Part shown: piece after piece, positions 1 to 13,065 of the stretch
How positions within the stretch are numbered: position 1 is the first letter of the stretch
Layout of the letters: each line of letters starts with the position of its first letter
Assembly: GCA_027483945.1 (NCBI GenBank)
Contig: JAIXTM010000014.1
Location: 124,001-188,000, forward strand
From: Hyphomicrobiales bacterium
GTDB lineage: Bacteria; Pseudomonadota; Alphaproteobacteria; Rhizobiales; Beijerinckiaceae
Direction of reading: 5' to 3'
DNA: 64,000 nt
Position numbers and translations under genes: made by a program
Notes under the pieces: generated by a model
Databases searched by the model: none
Seen by the model: the letters and a program-made list of their open reading frames with translations, nothing else
What the model was told of the DNA's origin: nothing

Positions 1-383
1 GAATTCGGGTTCATATGCGCCGGGTTGATCGTGTAGAAGCCCTCCGGCGCCTGCCGGTCGCCTTCCTTGACTTTCGGGCCCAGCTGCCCGGACCAGCGGC
101 AGATCGGATAGGTCTTCAGGAGCGCGTATTCGCCGGACTTCGTCTTCTTCCAGATCTCGACCTCGGACTCCTTCTTGAAGGAGCGGATCAGGATCGAATC
201 GAACTTCGTCATCCCCTTCTCGCTCATCAGGGCGAGCGTCTTGGCGGGGATCGGCGCCAGGGCGCGGCCGTTGAGCGCGCCTCCGCGCTCGTCGCAGCCC
301 GACAGGGCGACGCCGGCAAGGGCGACCGTCGCGAGGGCGGCGAAGCGGAACGGGCGGGTGGATTGCGGGATCGGGAAAGTCAC
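1..383 (-). CDS. L,D-transpeptidase (YafK/YkuD-type) lipoprotein, 3' part missing
   Basis: Only the first 127 residues are in the window; the gene runs off the left edge. A GTG start at 383 gives an N-terminus with a basic stretch, an Ala-rich hydrophobic segment and a lipobox LSGC (Cys30), so it should be a lipid-anchored periplasmic protein. Residues 60-125 carry the block typical of the YafK branch of YkuD transpeptidases: FKKESEVEIWKK, then TYPICRWSGQLGPKVKEGDR and QAPEGFY. The family remodels peptidoglycan or its cross-links. The catalytic Cys/His motif lies beyond the edge and cannot be checked. An AAAGG lies upstream of the GTG. Family is fairly sure; exact substrate is unknown. Confidence 0.8.
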   Translation of the reverse strand, partial: MTFPIPQSTRPFRFAALATVALAGVALSGCDERGGALNGRALAPIPAKTLALMSEKGMTKFDSILIRSFKKESEVEIWKKTKSGEYALLKTYPICRWSGQLGPKVKEGDRQAPEGFYTINPAHMNPN

Positions 384-513
384 GATCAGCGCTACCTTTC
401 TTCGGGCCCGAAGTGGCGGGCGTCCGAAACGTGTAAGACCGTTAGCCTTAAGCAGCCCTTACTGCAATGGGCCCGATGGCCGCGCCAGGGTGAACGGGAG
501 GTTAATCCCGTCC

Positions 514-1467
514 TCAGAGCGAGCGTCCGATGGCGAGGAACTTGGCGGCCCGCAGGTCGCGCACGGTCTCCGGCGGCTTGCCCTTGAGCTCGGCGAGCGC
601 CGCCGCGATGGCCCGCCCCGCGGCCGAGATCGCGGCCTGCGGATCGCGGTGCGCGCCGCCGACCGGCTCCTCGACGATCGTGTCGATGACGCCGAAGCGC
701 AGGAGGTCCTGCGCCGTGATCTTCATGTTGGTCGCCGCGTCCTGCGCCCGGCCGGAATCGCGCCACAGGATCGAGGCGGAGGCTTCCGGGGACGCGACGG
801 TGTAGATCGCGTGCTCCATCATCAGGACCCGGTTGGCGGTGGCGATGGCGATGGCCCCGCCCGATCCGCCCTCGCCGATCACGATGGCGACGTTGGGCAC
901 GCCGAGGCCCAGCGAGAACTCGGTGGACCGGGCGATGGCCTCGGCCTGGCCGCGCTCCTCGGCGCCGATGCCGGGATAGGCGCCGGCCGTGTCGACGAAG
1001 GAGACGACCGGCAGGCCGAACCGGTCCGCCAGTTCCATGATGCGCACGGCCTTGCGGTAGCCCTCGGGCTTGGCCATGCCGAAATTGTGCCGGATGCGGG
1101 CATCGGTGCTGGAGCCCTTCTCCTGGCCGATGACGCAGACCGGCTCGCCGTCGAGCCGCCCGAAGCCGCCGACGATGGCCTCGTCCTCGGCAAAGAGCCG
1201 GTCGCCGGCCAGCGGGGTGAAATCGGTGATGAGCCCGGCGCAATAATCCAGGAAGTGCGGCCGCTGCGGATGGCGCGCGACCTGCGTCTTCTGCCAGGGC
1301 GTCAGCGCGGTGTAGATCTCCGCCAGCGCCTGGGACGCCTTGGCCTCGAGCCGCTGGACGTCGTCCCCGATGGCGACCGCGTCGCCCTTCTCGCCGAGCG
1401 CCCGCAATTCCTCGACCTTCGCTTCAAGCTCGGCAACGGGCTTTTCGAAATCGAGGTAGCTTCGCAT
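514..1467 (-). CDS. accA: Acetyl-CoA carboxylase carboxyltransferase subunit alpha
   Basis: At 317 residues this matches the family length. The N-terminus MRSYLDFEKPVAELE is the typical AccA start, and the crotonase-like carboxyltransferase core carries the glycine-rich GEGGSGGAIAIATANRV stretch. AccA pairs with AccD to move the carboxyl group from carboxybiotin to acetyl-CoA, giving malonyl-CoA for fatty acid synthesis in the cytoplasm. I chose ATG 1467 over an in-frame ATG at 1542, because the extra 25 residues are low-complexity Pro/Ala/Arg and not family-like. The ribosome-binding site is weak for either start. It lies 81 nt downstream of the methyltransferase gene on the same strand. Confidence 0.97.
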   Translation of the reverse strand: MRSYLDFEKPVAELEAKVEELRALGEKGDAVAIGDDVQRLEAKASQALAEIYTALTPWQKTQVARHPQRPHFLDYCAGLITDFTPLAGDRLFAEDEAIVGGFGRLDGEPVCVIGQEKGSSTDARIRHNFGMAKPEGYRKAVRIMELADRFGLPVVSFVDTAGAYPGIGAEERGQAEAIARSTEFSLGLGVPNVAIVIGEGGSGGAIAIATANRVLMMEHAIYTVASPEASASILWRDSGRAQDAATNMKITAQDLLRFGVIDTIVEEPVGGAHRDPQAAISAAGRAIAAALAELKGKPPETVRDLRAAKFLAIGRSL

Positions 1468-1548
1468 GGGTTCCGTGGGGTTCGGCGCGGAAGGCCTCGG
1501 CCCGGAGGCCGCCTTCGCAAGGCGGCGGACCTTGGCGGCCAAGGGGCC

Positions 1549-2328
1549 TCAAGTCAAGGCGGAACGCCCTCGCGCGGGCGATTCCGCGGCGTCCGACAGG
1601 CGCGGGCTCGGCGCCGGCGCCAGGACGGGATCGAGGGACAGCGCGAAGCGCCGCGCCTTCCGGACGGGTACCGGCCGGTAGAGCTGCTTGGTGGCGTCCA
1701 CCAGATGGATGCCCGGCGGCGGGAAGGAGAGCCTGCGCCCGATCCGCTCCCAGGCCGGCGCGGCCCGCACCATCAGCCGCCAGGGCAGCGGGGGCGCGAA
1801 GAGCGCCTCGTCCCAGCGCTCGGGCGAGAACATCGTCTCGCGCATCAGCCGGTTAAGCTGGCCGCGGCTGAAGGGCCTCCCGTCGCCGAACGGCGTCGTG
1901 TCGAGCCGTGCCCAGAGCGAGCGGCGGTTCGGCGCCGCGATCAGGAGCCGCCCGCCCGGCATCAGGACGCGCCAGACCTCTGCCAGCAGCGCCGCAGGAT
2001 TGTCGGAGGCCTCCAGCGCATGGACGAGCACGACCCGGTCCACGCTCCCGTCCGGCAGCGGCAGGTCCGTCGGATCGACGAGCGCGGTCGCCGACGGCTC
2101 GTCCGGCGGCCAGTTCACGACGCCCTGCTGGGCCGGCATGAAGGCGAGCACCCGGTCCGCCTCGCGCCGCCACAGCGACAGGTAGGGCGTCGCATAGCCG
2201 ATGCCGAGCACCGCCGCCCGCGGCGTCTCCGGCCACAGGCGGGCCAGCGCCTCGCCGAGGAAGCGCCGGGTCACATGGCCGAGCGGCGAGGCGTAGAAGC
2301 TGCGCAGGTCGATGACGTCGAGCGGCAT
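1549..2328 (-). CDS. SAM-dependent methyltransferase (class I, Methyltransf_11-like)
   Basis: A 259-residue protein with a class I methyltransferase fold. The SAM-binding loop is VLGIGYATPYL (about residues 40-50), a little unlike the usual GxGxG. It is followed by the acidic-strand region, DLPLPDGSVDRVVLVHALE (about 86-104) and the LLAEVWRVLMPGGRLLIAAPNR block typical of Methyltransf_11 proteins. The C-terminal third is a family-specific extension. The substrate is unknown. It starts about 100 nt from gloB on the opposite strand; as I recall, this methyltransferase is often found beside gloB in alphaproteobacteria, but that gives no substrate. It could form a transcript with accA downstream. 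Confidence 0.85.
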   Translation of the reverse strand: MPLDVIDLRSFYASPLGHVTRRFLGEALARLWPETPRAAVLGIGYATPYLSLWRREADRVLAFMPAQQGVVNWPPDEPSATALVDPTDLPLPDGSVDRVVLVHALEASDNPAALLAEVWRVLMPGGRLLIAAPNRRSLWARLDTTPFGDGRPFSRGQLNRLMRETMFSPERWDEALFAPPLPWRLMVRAAPAWERIGRRLSFPPPGIHLVDATKQLYRPVPVRKARRFALSLDPVLAPAPSPRLSDAAESPARGRSALT

Positions 2329-2431
2329 GGGTCTCCCGTGCGGCGATGCTCTGCCGCCTGTCCTTCAATGGGGTTTGACGGCCATCGCCGCAAGACGGCA
2401 TGGAAGAAGCCGGACCGCGCAAGGAGGCGAC

Positions 2432-3199
2432 ATGAACCCGGAAATCCGTGTCTTCCGCTGCCTGGAGGACAATTTCGGTATCCTCGTTAGCCTGCCCGGT
2501 GCCGATGCCGTCATCGCCATCGATGCGCCCGACGCGGCGGCGATCGGCGCCGAGCTCGACCGGGCCGGCTGGCGGCTGACCCATATCCTCGTCACCCACC
2601 GCCACGGCGACCACATCCAGGGCATCCCGGAGCTGAAGGGCCGCGGCGGCGTCGAGGTGATCGCGGCGCGGCAGGCCGGCGATGCGGTTCCGGCGGACCG
2701 GCGGGTCGCCGGCGGCGACCGGATCGCCTTCGGCGACATCGCTTTCGACGTCTACGACACGCCGGGCCATTGCGCCGATCACATCAGCTTCCACGCCCCG
2801 GCGCTGAAGGCCCTGTTCTGCGGCGACGTGATCTTCAAGCTCGGCTGCGGCCGGGTGATGGAGGGTCCCTACGAGACCCTGTTCGCCTCCATCCGGATGC
2901 TCGCGGCCCTCCCCGACGACACGCGCGTCTATGGCGGCCACGATTACGCGCTCTCCAACGCGCGCTTCGCCGCGGCGGCCGATCCCGGCAACGCGGCGGT
3001 GAAGGCCGCCCTCGCCCAGGCCGAGGCCGACAGGGAAGCGGGCCGGCTCACCGCCATCACGACGCTGGCGCAGGAGAAGCGGACCAACCCGTTCCTGCGA
3101 ACGGGCGACCCTGCCGTCGCCCGCGCCGCCGGACGGGAGGGGGCGAGCGAGGCCGAAATCTTCAAGGCGCTGCGCGAATGGAAGAACGGATTCCGCTGA
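2432..3199 (+). CDS. gloB: Hydroxyacylglutathione hydrolase (glyoxalase II)
   Basis: A 255-residue metallo-beta-lactamase-fold hydrolase. The metal motif T-H-R-H-G-D-H (His56, His58, Asp60, His61) is intact, with downstream metal ligands in DTPGHCADHISF and FCGDVIF. The C-terminal part (YGGHDYALSNARFA, KRTNPFLR) is the glyoxalase II substrate domain, which binds glutathione. It hydrolyses S-lactoylglutathione to lactate and glutathione, completing methylglyoxal detoxification. ATG 2432 has a clean AAGGAGG five bases upstream; an upstream in-frame start at 2312 lacks homology. The stop overlaps the next gene's start (TGATG), so the downstream cupin is translationally coupled. Confidence 0.96.
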   Translation: MNPEIRVFRCLEDNFGILVSLPGADAVIAIDAPDAAAIGAELDRAGWRLTHILVTHRHGDHIQGIPELKGRGGVEVIAARQAGDAVPADRRVAGGDRIAFGDIAFDVYDTPGHCADHISFHAPALKALFCGDVIFKLGCGRVMEGPYETLFASIRMLAALPDDTRVYGGHDYALSNARFAAAADPGNAAVKAALAQAEADREAGRLTAITTLAQEKRTNPFLRTGDPAVARAAGREGASEAEIFKALREWKNGFR

Positions 3200-3654
3200 T
3201 GATCGACCCATCGCTTTCGGCCGCCGACGTCGTCCGCCTGCTCGACCTCAAGCCGCATCCCGAAGGCGGCTTCTACCGCGAGACCTTCCGCGATCCGGCC
3301 GCCGAAGGGTCCGGCCGGTCGGTCTCCACCGCCATCTATTACCTGCTGGGCACCGGCGACGTCTCCGAATGGCATCGCTGCGACGCCGCCGAGATCTGGC
3401 ATCATTATGCCGGGGCTCCGCTGGTCATCACCGTCTCGCCCAACGGCCACGATGCCAGCGCCCATCATCTCGGGCCCGACCTCAAGGCCGGCCAGCGCCC
3501 GCAATTCGTCGTGCCGGCGAACCACTGGCAGACGGCGACGAGCCTCGGCGCCTGGACCCTGGTCGGCTGCACGGTCGCGCCGGGCTTCACCTTCGATGGC
3601 TTCGAGATGGCGCCCCCGAGCTGGCGCCCGGTGCCGCGGGAGGCGGGACGGTGA
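3199..3654 (+). CDS. Cupin domain protein, DUF985 family
   Basis: A 151-residue protein matching the DUF985 cupin pattern: LDLKPHPEGGFYRETFRD at the N-terminus, STAIYYLL, then WHRCDAAEIWHHYAGAPL and the C-terminal W-x-P-xx-W region with LGAWTLVGCTVAPGF. Family members are small single-domain cupins of unclear biochemical role. The start codon shares an A with the gloB stop (TGATG), and the stop overlaps the next GTG start (GTGA), so gloB, this gene and the acetyltransferase behave as one coupled unit. A role near aldehyde or sugar damage is only suggested by this linkage. Confidence 0.85.
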   Translation: MIDPSLSAADVVRLLDLKPHPEGGFYRETFRDPAAEGSGRSVSTAIYYLLGTGDVSEWHRCDAAEIWHHYAGAPLVITVSPNGHDASAHHLGPDLKAGQRPQFVVPANHWQTATSLGAWTLVGCTVAPGFTFDGFEMAPPSWRPVPREAGR

Positions 3655-4400
3655 GGATCGACGAAGCGGAGGCGCGCGCCATCGAGGAGCGGGCCTGCAA
3701 TGCCTGGCCCGCGCTCCAGACGCTGCTCGTCGGCGGCTGGACAATCCGCTTCGCCGACGGCTTCACCCAGCGCGCCAATTCCGCGAGCCCCTATGCGCCC
3801 GATGCCGCGCCGGTCGCCGCGATCGCCGGCGAGGTCGAGGCGCTCTATGCCCGCCAGGACCAGCGCACCATCTTCCGCCTGACCTCGCTGGCGCGGGATG
3901 CCGACCGGGAGGCGCTTGCCGCCCGGGGCTACCGTCCCCATGACGAGAGCCTCCTCATGATCGCGCCGCTGGGGCAGGACCTCGCGCCCGATCCCATCGC
4001 CGACCTCACCGACACGCCCCCCGAGGACTGGATCGACGGCTTCGCCCGGGGCAACCGCTACGGGCCGCGCCATCGTCCCGCGCTGGAGAAGATGCTCGCT
4101 GTCATCAAGCCCCCGGCGATCTACGCCACCCTCAGGGAGGACGGCCTCGCCGTCGCCTATGGGCTCGGCGTCGTCGAGCGCGGCATGGTCGGCCTCTTCG
4201 ACATCCTGGTGGAGGACGGCCACCGCGGCCGGGGCCTCGGCCGGCGGCTGGTGCGCTCGATCATGGCGGCGGGCGCGGCAGGCGGCGCGGAGCGGGCCTA
4301 TCTCCAGGTGCTCGCGGCCAATGCCCCGGCGCTCGCCCTCTATGCGGGACAGGGCTTCGAGGAGGCCTACCGCTACACCTACTGGATCACCGGCGACTGA
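3651..4400 (+). CDS. GNAT family N-acetyltransferase
   Basis: A 249-residue protein started by a GTG that overlaps the cupin stop (GTGA). The C-terminal half carries the GNAT fold with the acetyl-CoA pyrophosphate loop VEDGHRGRGLGRRLV (Q/RxxGxG/A type), followed by AYLQVLAANAPALALYAGQGFEEAYRYTYW, the usual beta5-alpha4 end. The N-terminal half (WPALQTLLVGGWTIRFADGFTQRANS) resembles a degenerate first GNAT repeat. Substrate unknown. Expressed from the gloB unit; the following hairpin separates it from the converging ATP synthase operon. Confidence 0.88.
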   Translation: MRIDEAEARAIEERACNAWPALQTLLVGGWTIRFADGFTQRANSASPYAPDAAPVAAIAGEVEALYARQDQRTIFRLTSLARDADREALAARGYRPHDESLLMIAPLGQDLAPDPIADLTDTPPEDWIDGFARGNRYGPRHRPALEKMLAVIKPPAIYATLREDGLAVAYGLGVVERGMVGLFDILVEDGHRGRGLGRRLVRSIMAAGAAGGAERAYLQVLAANAPALALYAGQGFEEAYRYTYWITGD

Positions 4401-4408
4401 CCCCGCAA

Positions 4409-4444
4409 ACGGACAAGGGCCGCCCCATGGGCAGCCCTGTCCGT
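4409..4444. terminator. Hairpin between the converging gloB unit and atpC
   Basis: An imperfect inverted repeat, ACGGACA-a-GGGC with its partner GCCC-t-GTCCGT, sits between the acetyltransferase stop (4400) and the atpC stop (4467). A GGAACGTTCC palindrome follows directly. Its place between converging genes suggests a shared terminator; there is no strong T-run on either side. Confidence 0.55.
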
Positions 4445-4466
4445 GGAACGTTCCATGGCGGAAACG

Positions 4467-4871
4467 TCAGTTCGCGAGGACGCTCTTGACCTCGCGCAGC
4501 TGCGTCAGGCGCTCGGACGCGGCCATCTTCGCCGCATCGCCCTGCGCGTCCTCGTAGGCCTTGCGGGCGTTCTCGATCTGGATGTCGATCAGCTCGTCGT
4601 GGAGTTCCTCGACCGGCACCGCCTGCTCGGCGAGGATCGTCATCCCGTCGGGCCGCACGTCGGCGAAGCCGCCGCGCACGAAGAGGCGCACCGCCGTGCC
4701 CTTGCCCTCGTCCACGATGACGATGCCCGGCTTCAGCACGGTCATGACCGGCGAATGGCCGGCCAGCACGGTCATCTCGCCGTCGATGGCGGGCACGATC
4801 ACCGCGTCGACGTTGCCGGAGAACAGCAGCCTGTCCGGGGCGACGAGTTCGAAGGGGAACGGAGTGGCCAT
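4467..4871 (-). CDS. atpC: ATP synthase F1 subunit epsilon
   Basis: A 134-residue protein with the epsilon signature FPFELVAPDRLLFSGNVDAVIVPAIDGEMTVL (N-terminal beta sandwich), GHSPVMTVLKPG, and a C-terminal helical tail KAYEDAQGDAAKMAASERLTQLREVKSVLAN. It links the catalytic head to the rotor and restrains ATP hydrolysis. It is the last gene of the minus-strand atpHAGDC operon, 93 nt after atpD. Confidence 0.96.
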   Translation of the reverse strand: MATPFPFELVAPDRLLFSGNVDAVIVPAIDGEMTVLAGHSPVMTVLKPGIVIVDEGKGTAVRLFVRGGFADVRPDGMTILAEQAVPVEELHDELIDIQIENARKAYEDAQGDAAKMAASERLTQLREVKSVLAN

Positions 4872-4964
4872 GAATTGCGTCCTGTTCAGGTCATCCCGCC
4901 CGCGCCGGGGCGCGAGGCGGCGTGGCGCCGGGCGGGGTTCCGCCCCGGCGCCGTCCGGTCCGCC

Positions 4965-7481
<2,517 letters not shown>

Positions 7482-7506
7482 TTACCCTAGCTGCCGGCCG
7501 TTCGGA

Positions 7507-9609
<2,103 letters not shown>

Positions 9610-9710
9610 CTAGGCATCGGCCCTGCCGCGCGGCACCGGCATGAAGCGGCTCGCGGGGCGGGCATGGGAAGGCGCGTCCGGCAGACAGGCCGCCTGCGGA
9701 ACGCGGCGGT

Positions 9711-9739
9711 GCACTAGCATGCGCAAACCGGGGGTGCAA
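9711..9739 (-). promoter_or_regulatory. Candidate sigma-70 promoter of the atpHAGDC operon
   Basis: Read on the minus strand: a -35-like TTGCAC (9734-9739), exactly 17 bases, then a -10-like TAGTGC (9711-9716). Initiation would fall near 9704, leaving a leader of about 100 nt before the atpH GTG. This is the only clear pair I see between priA and atpH, but both hexamers are imperfect. Confidence 0.4.
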
Positions 9740-9832
9740 GGCGAGCGGCGCCCTGGATTTGCCGGTTTTCCAGCGCCCGCCGCGGCACGGCGCCGCGCCG
9801 CTTGTCCGGCGGGTCTCCGCCGCGCCGTTCCG

Positions 9833-12079
9833 TCACAGGAAGCTGTGCGGATCGACGTCGATCTGGACGCGGATCTGCCCCCTGGCCTTGGGGGCCCGCG
9901 TCAACCAGTCGCGGAGATAGGCCTGCACGTCGAAGCCCCGCTCGGCCTTGACGAGAAGCCGGTAGCGATGCCGCCCGCGGATCAGCGAGATCGGCGCCTC
10001 GGCGGGCCCGAAGACGATGGCGCCGTCCGGGGCCTGCGCGGTCTGGGCAAGCACGCGCGCATGCATCTCCGTCGCCGTCTTGTCGGGCCCGGACACGATG
10101 AGCGCGGCGAGCTTGCCGAAGGGCGGCAGACCGGCCGCCTCGCGAAGCGCGATCTCCTCCTCGTAGAACCGGTCCGCGTCGCCGGAAAGGAGCGCGGAGA
10201 TGACCGGATGGTCCGGCTGGTGCGTCTGGAGCAGCGCCCGTCCCGGCCGGTCGCCGCGGCCGGCCCGGCCGGAGACCTGCTGCAGCAATTGGAAGGTCCG
10301 CTCGCCCGCCCTGGGATCGCCATTGGCGAGGCCGAGATCGGCATCCACCACGCCGACCAGCGTCATGCCGGGGAAATTGTGACCCTTCGCGACGAGCTGC
10401 GTGCCGACGACGATGTCCCACTCGCCCTCGGCGATGGCCTGGAGCTCGGCGCGCAGGCGCTCGGTCCCGCCGGGGAAGTCCGAGGACAGGACGACCGAGC
10501 GCGCTTGCGGGAAAAGGTCCTTCACCTCCTCCGCCAGCCGCTCCACGCCCGGCCCGCAGGGAATGAGCGAGTCCAGCGTGCCGCATTCGGTGCAGGCGTC
10601 GGGTCGCCGCTCGGTATGCCCGCACGTATGGCAGACCAGCGCCCGCCGGAACCGGTGCTCGACGAGCCAGGTGGAGCAGTTCGGGCACTGGTAGCGATGG
10701 CCGCAGGACCGGCAGACGGTCAGCGGCGCGAAGCCGCGCCGGTTGAGGAACAGGAGCGACTGCTCCCCGGCTTGCAGCGTCTCGCGCATGGCGCCGACGA
10801 GCCGCGGGGAGAGCCAGCGGCCGCGCTCGGGCGGCGCGCGCCGCAGGTCGATCGCCTCCAGCCGCGGCAGGGTCCGCCCGCCGAAGCGCTCGGGCAGGAC
10901 GAGATGCCGGTAGCGCCCGCGCCGCGCATTGACCTTGCTCTCGATCGAGGGCGTCGCGGAGGCGAGCACGACCGGAGCGTTCTCGATACCGGCCCGTTTC
11001 ACCGCCATGTCCCGGGCATGGTAGAGGACGCCGTCCTCCTGCTTGTAGGCGGCCTCGTGCTCCTCATCGACGACGATGAGGCCGAGCTTCTCGAAGGGCA
11101 GGAACAGGGCGGAGCGCGCGCCGGCGACGACCATGGCCTCGCCCGCGGCCACCGCAGCGAAGAGCCGCTCCCGGCGCCGCGCGCCGATGCCCGAATGCCA
11201 GAGCGCCGGCCGGACGCCGAAGCGCCTCTCGAACCGGTCGAGGAACTGGGCGGTGAGCGCGATCTCGGGCATCAGGATGAGCGCCTGCCGCCCCTGCCGC
11301 ACGGCCTCGGCCACCGCCTCGAAATAGACCTCCGTCTTGCCCGACCCGGTGACGCCCTCCAGCAGCGTCGCTGAGAAGGCGGTCTCGCGCACCGCTTCCG
11401 CCAGCGCGTCGGCAGCCTTGCGTTGATCCGGCGACAGGTCGGGCGCCGAAAAGTCCGGGTCGGGGCGCGGCGCCACCGGCTCGGAGGGGAGGGCGACCGT
11501 CTCCAGCGTCCCCTCGTCGATGAGCCCGTCCACGACGCCGGTGCTGACGCCCGCGGCCTGCGCGAGGGCAGCCTTGGAATAGGCGAGCCCGCCTTCCGCC
11601 GCTGCGAGGACCTTGGCCCGCGCCGGCGTCATGCGCTGCGGCGGCGCGCCGGCGAGCCGTATGCCGACCTTGGGCGTCTCCGGCCGTTCCAGGTCCGGCG
11701 TCTTCAGCGCCATGGCAAGAACAGAGCCGCGTGGGCAGAGCGTGTAGCCCGCCACCCAGTCCACGAAGGCACGCAGGCGTCCCGGCATGGCCGGCAGCTT
11801 CAGGCGCGCCGTTACCTTGCGATAATTGCCGGGCGCTGCCTCGCGCAGCGACCAGACGACGCCGAGCGCCTCGCGCGGGCCGAGCGGCATCTGCACCACG
11901 TCCCCCTCGGCGAGCGCCATGCCGGCGGGCACAGCGTAGGAATAGGCGGTATCGACGGCCAGAGGCACGAGCACGTCCGCCACCCGGGGCGGCAGGTCCC
12001 GCGGGGGCGCGTCATCGGCGGCGGCAGGGCGGTGATCGGCATCCACGGGGCGAGGATTAGCACCGATTCGGGGCGCCAT
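9833..12079 (-). CDS. priA: Primosomal protein N' (replication restart helicase)
   Basis: A 748-residue superfamily 2 DNA helicase. Order: 3'-DNA-binding domain (VADVLVPLAVDTAYSYAVPAG), Walker A LEGVTGSGKTEVYFE, Walker B DEEH in LIVVDEEHEAAYK, motif III LASATPSIES, then a cysteine-rich zinc insertion (CRSCGHRYQCPNCSTWL, CHTCGH, CTECG) and motifs V/VI with VGTQLVAKGHNFPGMTLVGV and QVSGRAGR. PriA recognises stalled forks and reloads the replisome. The ATG at 12079 gives a charged 30-residue leader of uncertain reality. The gene is head to head with xerC, 38 nt apart. Confidence 0.97.
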   Translation of the reverse strand: MAPRIGANPRPVDADHRPAAADDAPPRDLPPRVADVLVPLAVDTAYSYAVPAGMALAEGDVVQMPLGPREALGVVWSLREAAPGNYRKVTARLKLPAMPGRLRAFVDWVAGYTLCPRGSVLAMALKTPDLERPETPKVGIRLAGAPPQRMTPARAKVLAAAEGGLAYSKAALAQAAGVSTGVVDGLIDEGTLETVALPSEPVAPRPDPDFSAPDLSPDQRKAADALAEAVRETAFSATLLEGVTGSGKTEVYFEAVAEAVRQGRQALILMPEIALTAQFLDRFERRFGVRPALWHSGIGARRRERLFAAVAAGEAMVVAGARSALFLPFEKLGLIVVDEEHEAAYKQEDGVLYHARDMAVKRAGIENAPVVLASATPSIESKVNARRGRYRHLVLPERFGGRTLPRLEAIDLRRAPPERGRWLSPRLVGAMRETLQAGEQSLLFLNRRGFAPLTVCRSCGHRYQCPNCSTWLVEHRFRRALVCHTCGHTERRPDACTECGTLDSLIPCGPGVERLAEEVKDLFPQARSVVLSSDFPGGTERLRAELQAIAEGEWDIVVGTQLVAKGHNFPGMTLVGVVDADLGLANGDPRAGERTFQLLQQVSGRAGRGDRPGRALLQTHQPDHPVISALLSGDADRFYEEEIALREAAGLPPFGKLAALIVSGPDKTATEMHARVLAQTAQAPDGAIVFGPAEAPISLIRGRHRYRLLVKAERGFDVQAYLRDWLTRAPKARGQIRVQIDVDPHSFL

Positions 12080-12117
12080 TCACGCGCCGTTAGGCCGCGC
12101 CGGCGCACCAATGACCC

Positions 12118-13062
12118 ATGGATGCCTTTGCCGCCCATGCAGCTCCTGACCTGGCCACGCCGGCTGCGGCCTGGATCGCGCGCCTCGCCCATGAGCGCCG
12201 CGCCAGCCCGCGCACGGTGGAGGCCTATGCCCGGGACCTGCGGCAGTTCCTGGTCTACCTCGCCGCCCGGGAGGGCCGCGTGCCGGCCCTTGCCGACGTG
12301 GCGAGGCTGAAGCCGCTGGACCTGCGCGGTTTCCTCGCCGAGCGCCGCAAGGACGGCGCGGGCGGGCGGACGCTGATGCGGCAGCTCGCGGCCCTGCGGT
12401 CCTTCGCCCGCCACCTCTCGGCGCAGGGGCTGGCGGATGCGTCCGCCTTCGCGGCGACGCGCGGCCCACGCATCAGGAAGGGCCTGCCCAAGCCGCTGGC
12501 CCCCGGGGCGGCGCGCGCGGTCGCCGATCCCGCGAGCCGCGCCGGCGAAGCCAGGGATCCGTGGATCCTCGCGCGGGACGCCGCCGTCATGGCGTTGCTC
12601 TACGGGGCGGGCCTGCGCATCTCGGAGGCCCTGTCGCTCCGCCGCGCCGACGCCGAACGGATGGCGGGCGGGCGGCTCACGATCACCGGCAAGGGCGGCA
12701 AGGCCCGCATGGTGCCGATCCTCCCGCAGGTCGGCGAGGCGATCGCCTCCTATCTCAAGGCCTGCCCGTGGCGCGTGCCGCCGGACGGGCCGCTCTTCGT
12801 CGGAGCCCGCGGCGGGCCACTCTCGCCGCGTATCGTGCAGCTGGCCATGGAAGGCCTGCGCGGCGCGCTCGGCCTGCCCGAGACGGCGACCCCCCACGCC
12901 CTGCGCCATTCCTTCGCGACGCATCTCCTGGCGCGCGGCGGGGACCTGCGGGCCATCCAGGAACTGCTCGGCCACGCCTCCGTCTCCACCACGCAGATCT
13001 ACACGCAGGTGGACGCGGCCCGGCTGATGGCCGCCTACAAGGCGGCGCATCCCCGGGCCTGA
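12118..13062 (+). CDS. xerC: Site-specific tyrosine recombinase XerC
   Basis: A 314-residue tyrosine recombinase. An N-terminal SAM-like core-binding domain (about 15-105) is followed by the catalytic domain, with Arg167 (GLRISE), Lys192 (TGKGGKARMVP), His260 and Arg263 (HALRHSF), His286 (LLGHASVSTT) and the nucleophile Tyr295 (QIYTQ). All six catalytic positions are present. With XerD it resolves chromosome dimers at dif. Its position beside priA, with no phage genes or att repeats, supports the chromosomal XerC rather than an integrase. It converges on the binding-protein gene with a 3-nt gap. Confidence 0.95.
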   Translation: MDAFAAHAAPDLATPAAAWIARLAHERRASPRTVEAYARDLRQFLVYLAAREGRVPALADVARLKPLDLRGFLAERRKDGAGGRTLMRQLAALRSFARHLSAQGLADASAFAATRGPRIRKGLPKPLAPGAARAVADPASRAGEARDPWILARDAAVMALLYGAGLRISEALSLRRADAERMAGGRLTITGKGGKARMVPILPQVGEAIASYLKACPWRVPPDGPLFVGARGGPLSPRIVQLAMEGLRGALGLPETATPHALRHSFATHLLARGGDLRAIQELLGHASVSTTQIYTQVDAARLMAAYKAAHPRA

Positions 13063-13065
13063 GGT

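Noticed and set aside
12118-13062. XerC as a phage or island integrase.
   Set aside because: It sits head to head with priA, has the length and sequence of chromosomal XerC, and no att repeats or phage genes are near.
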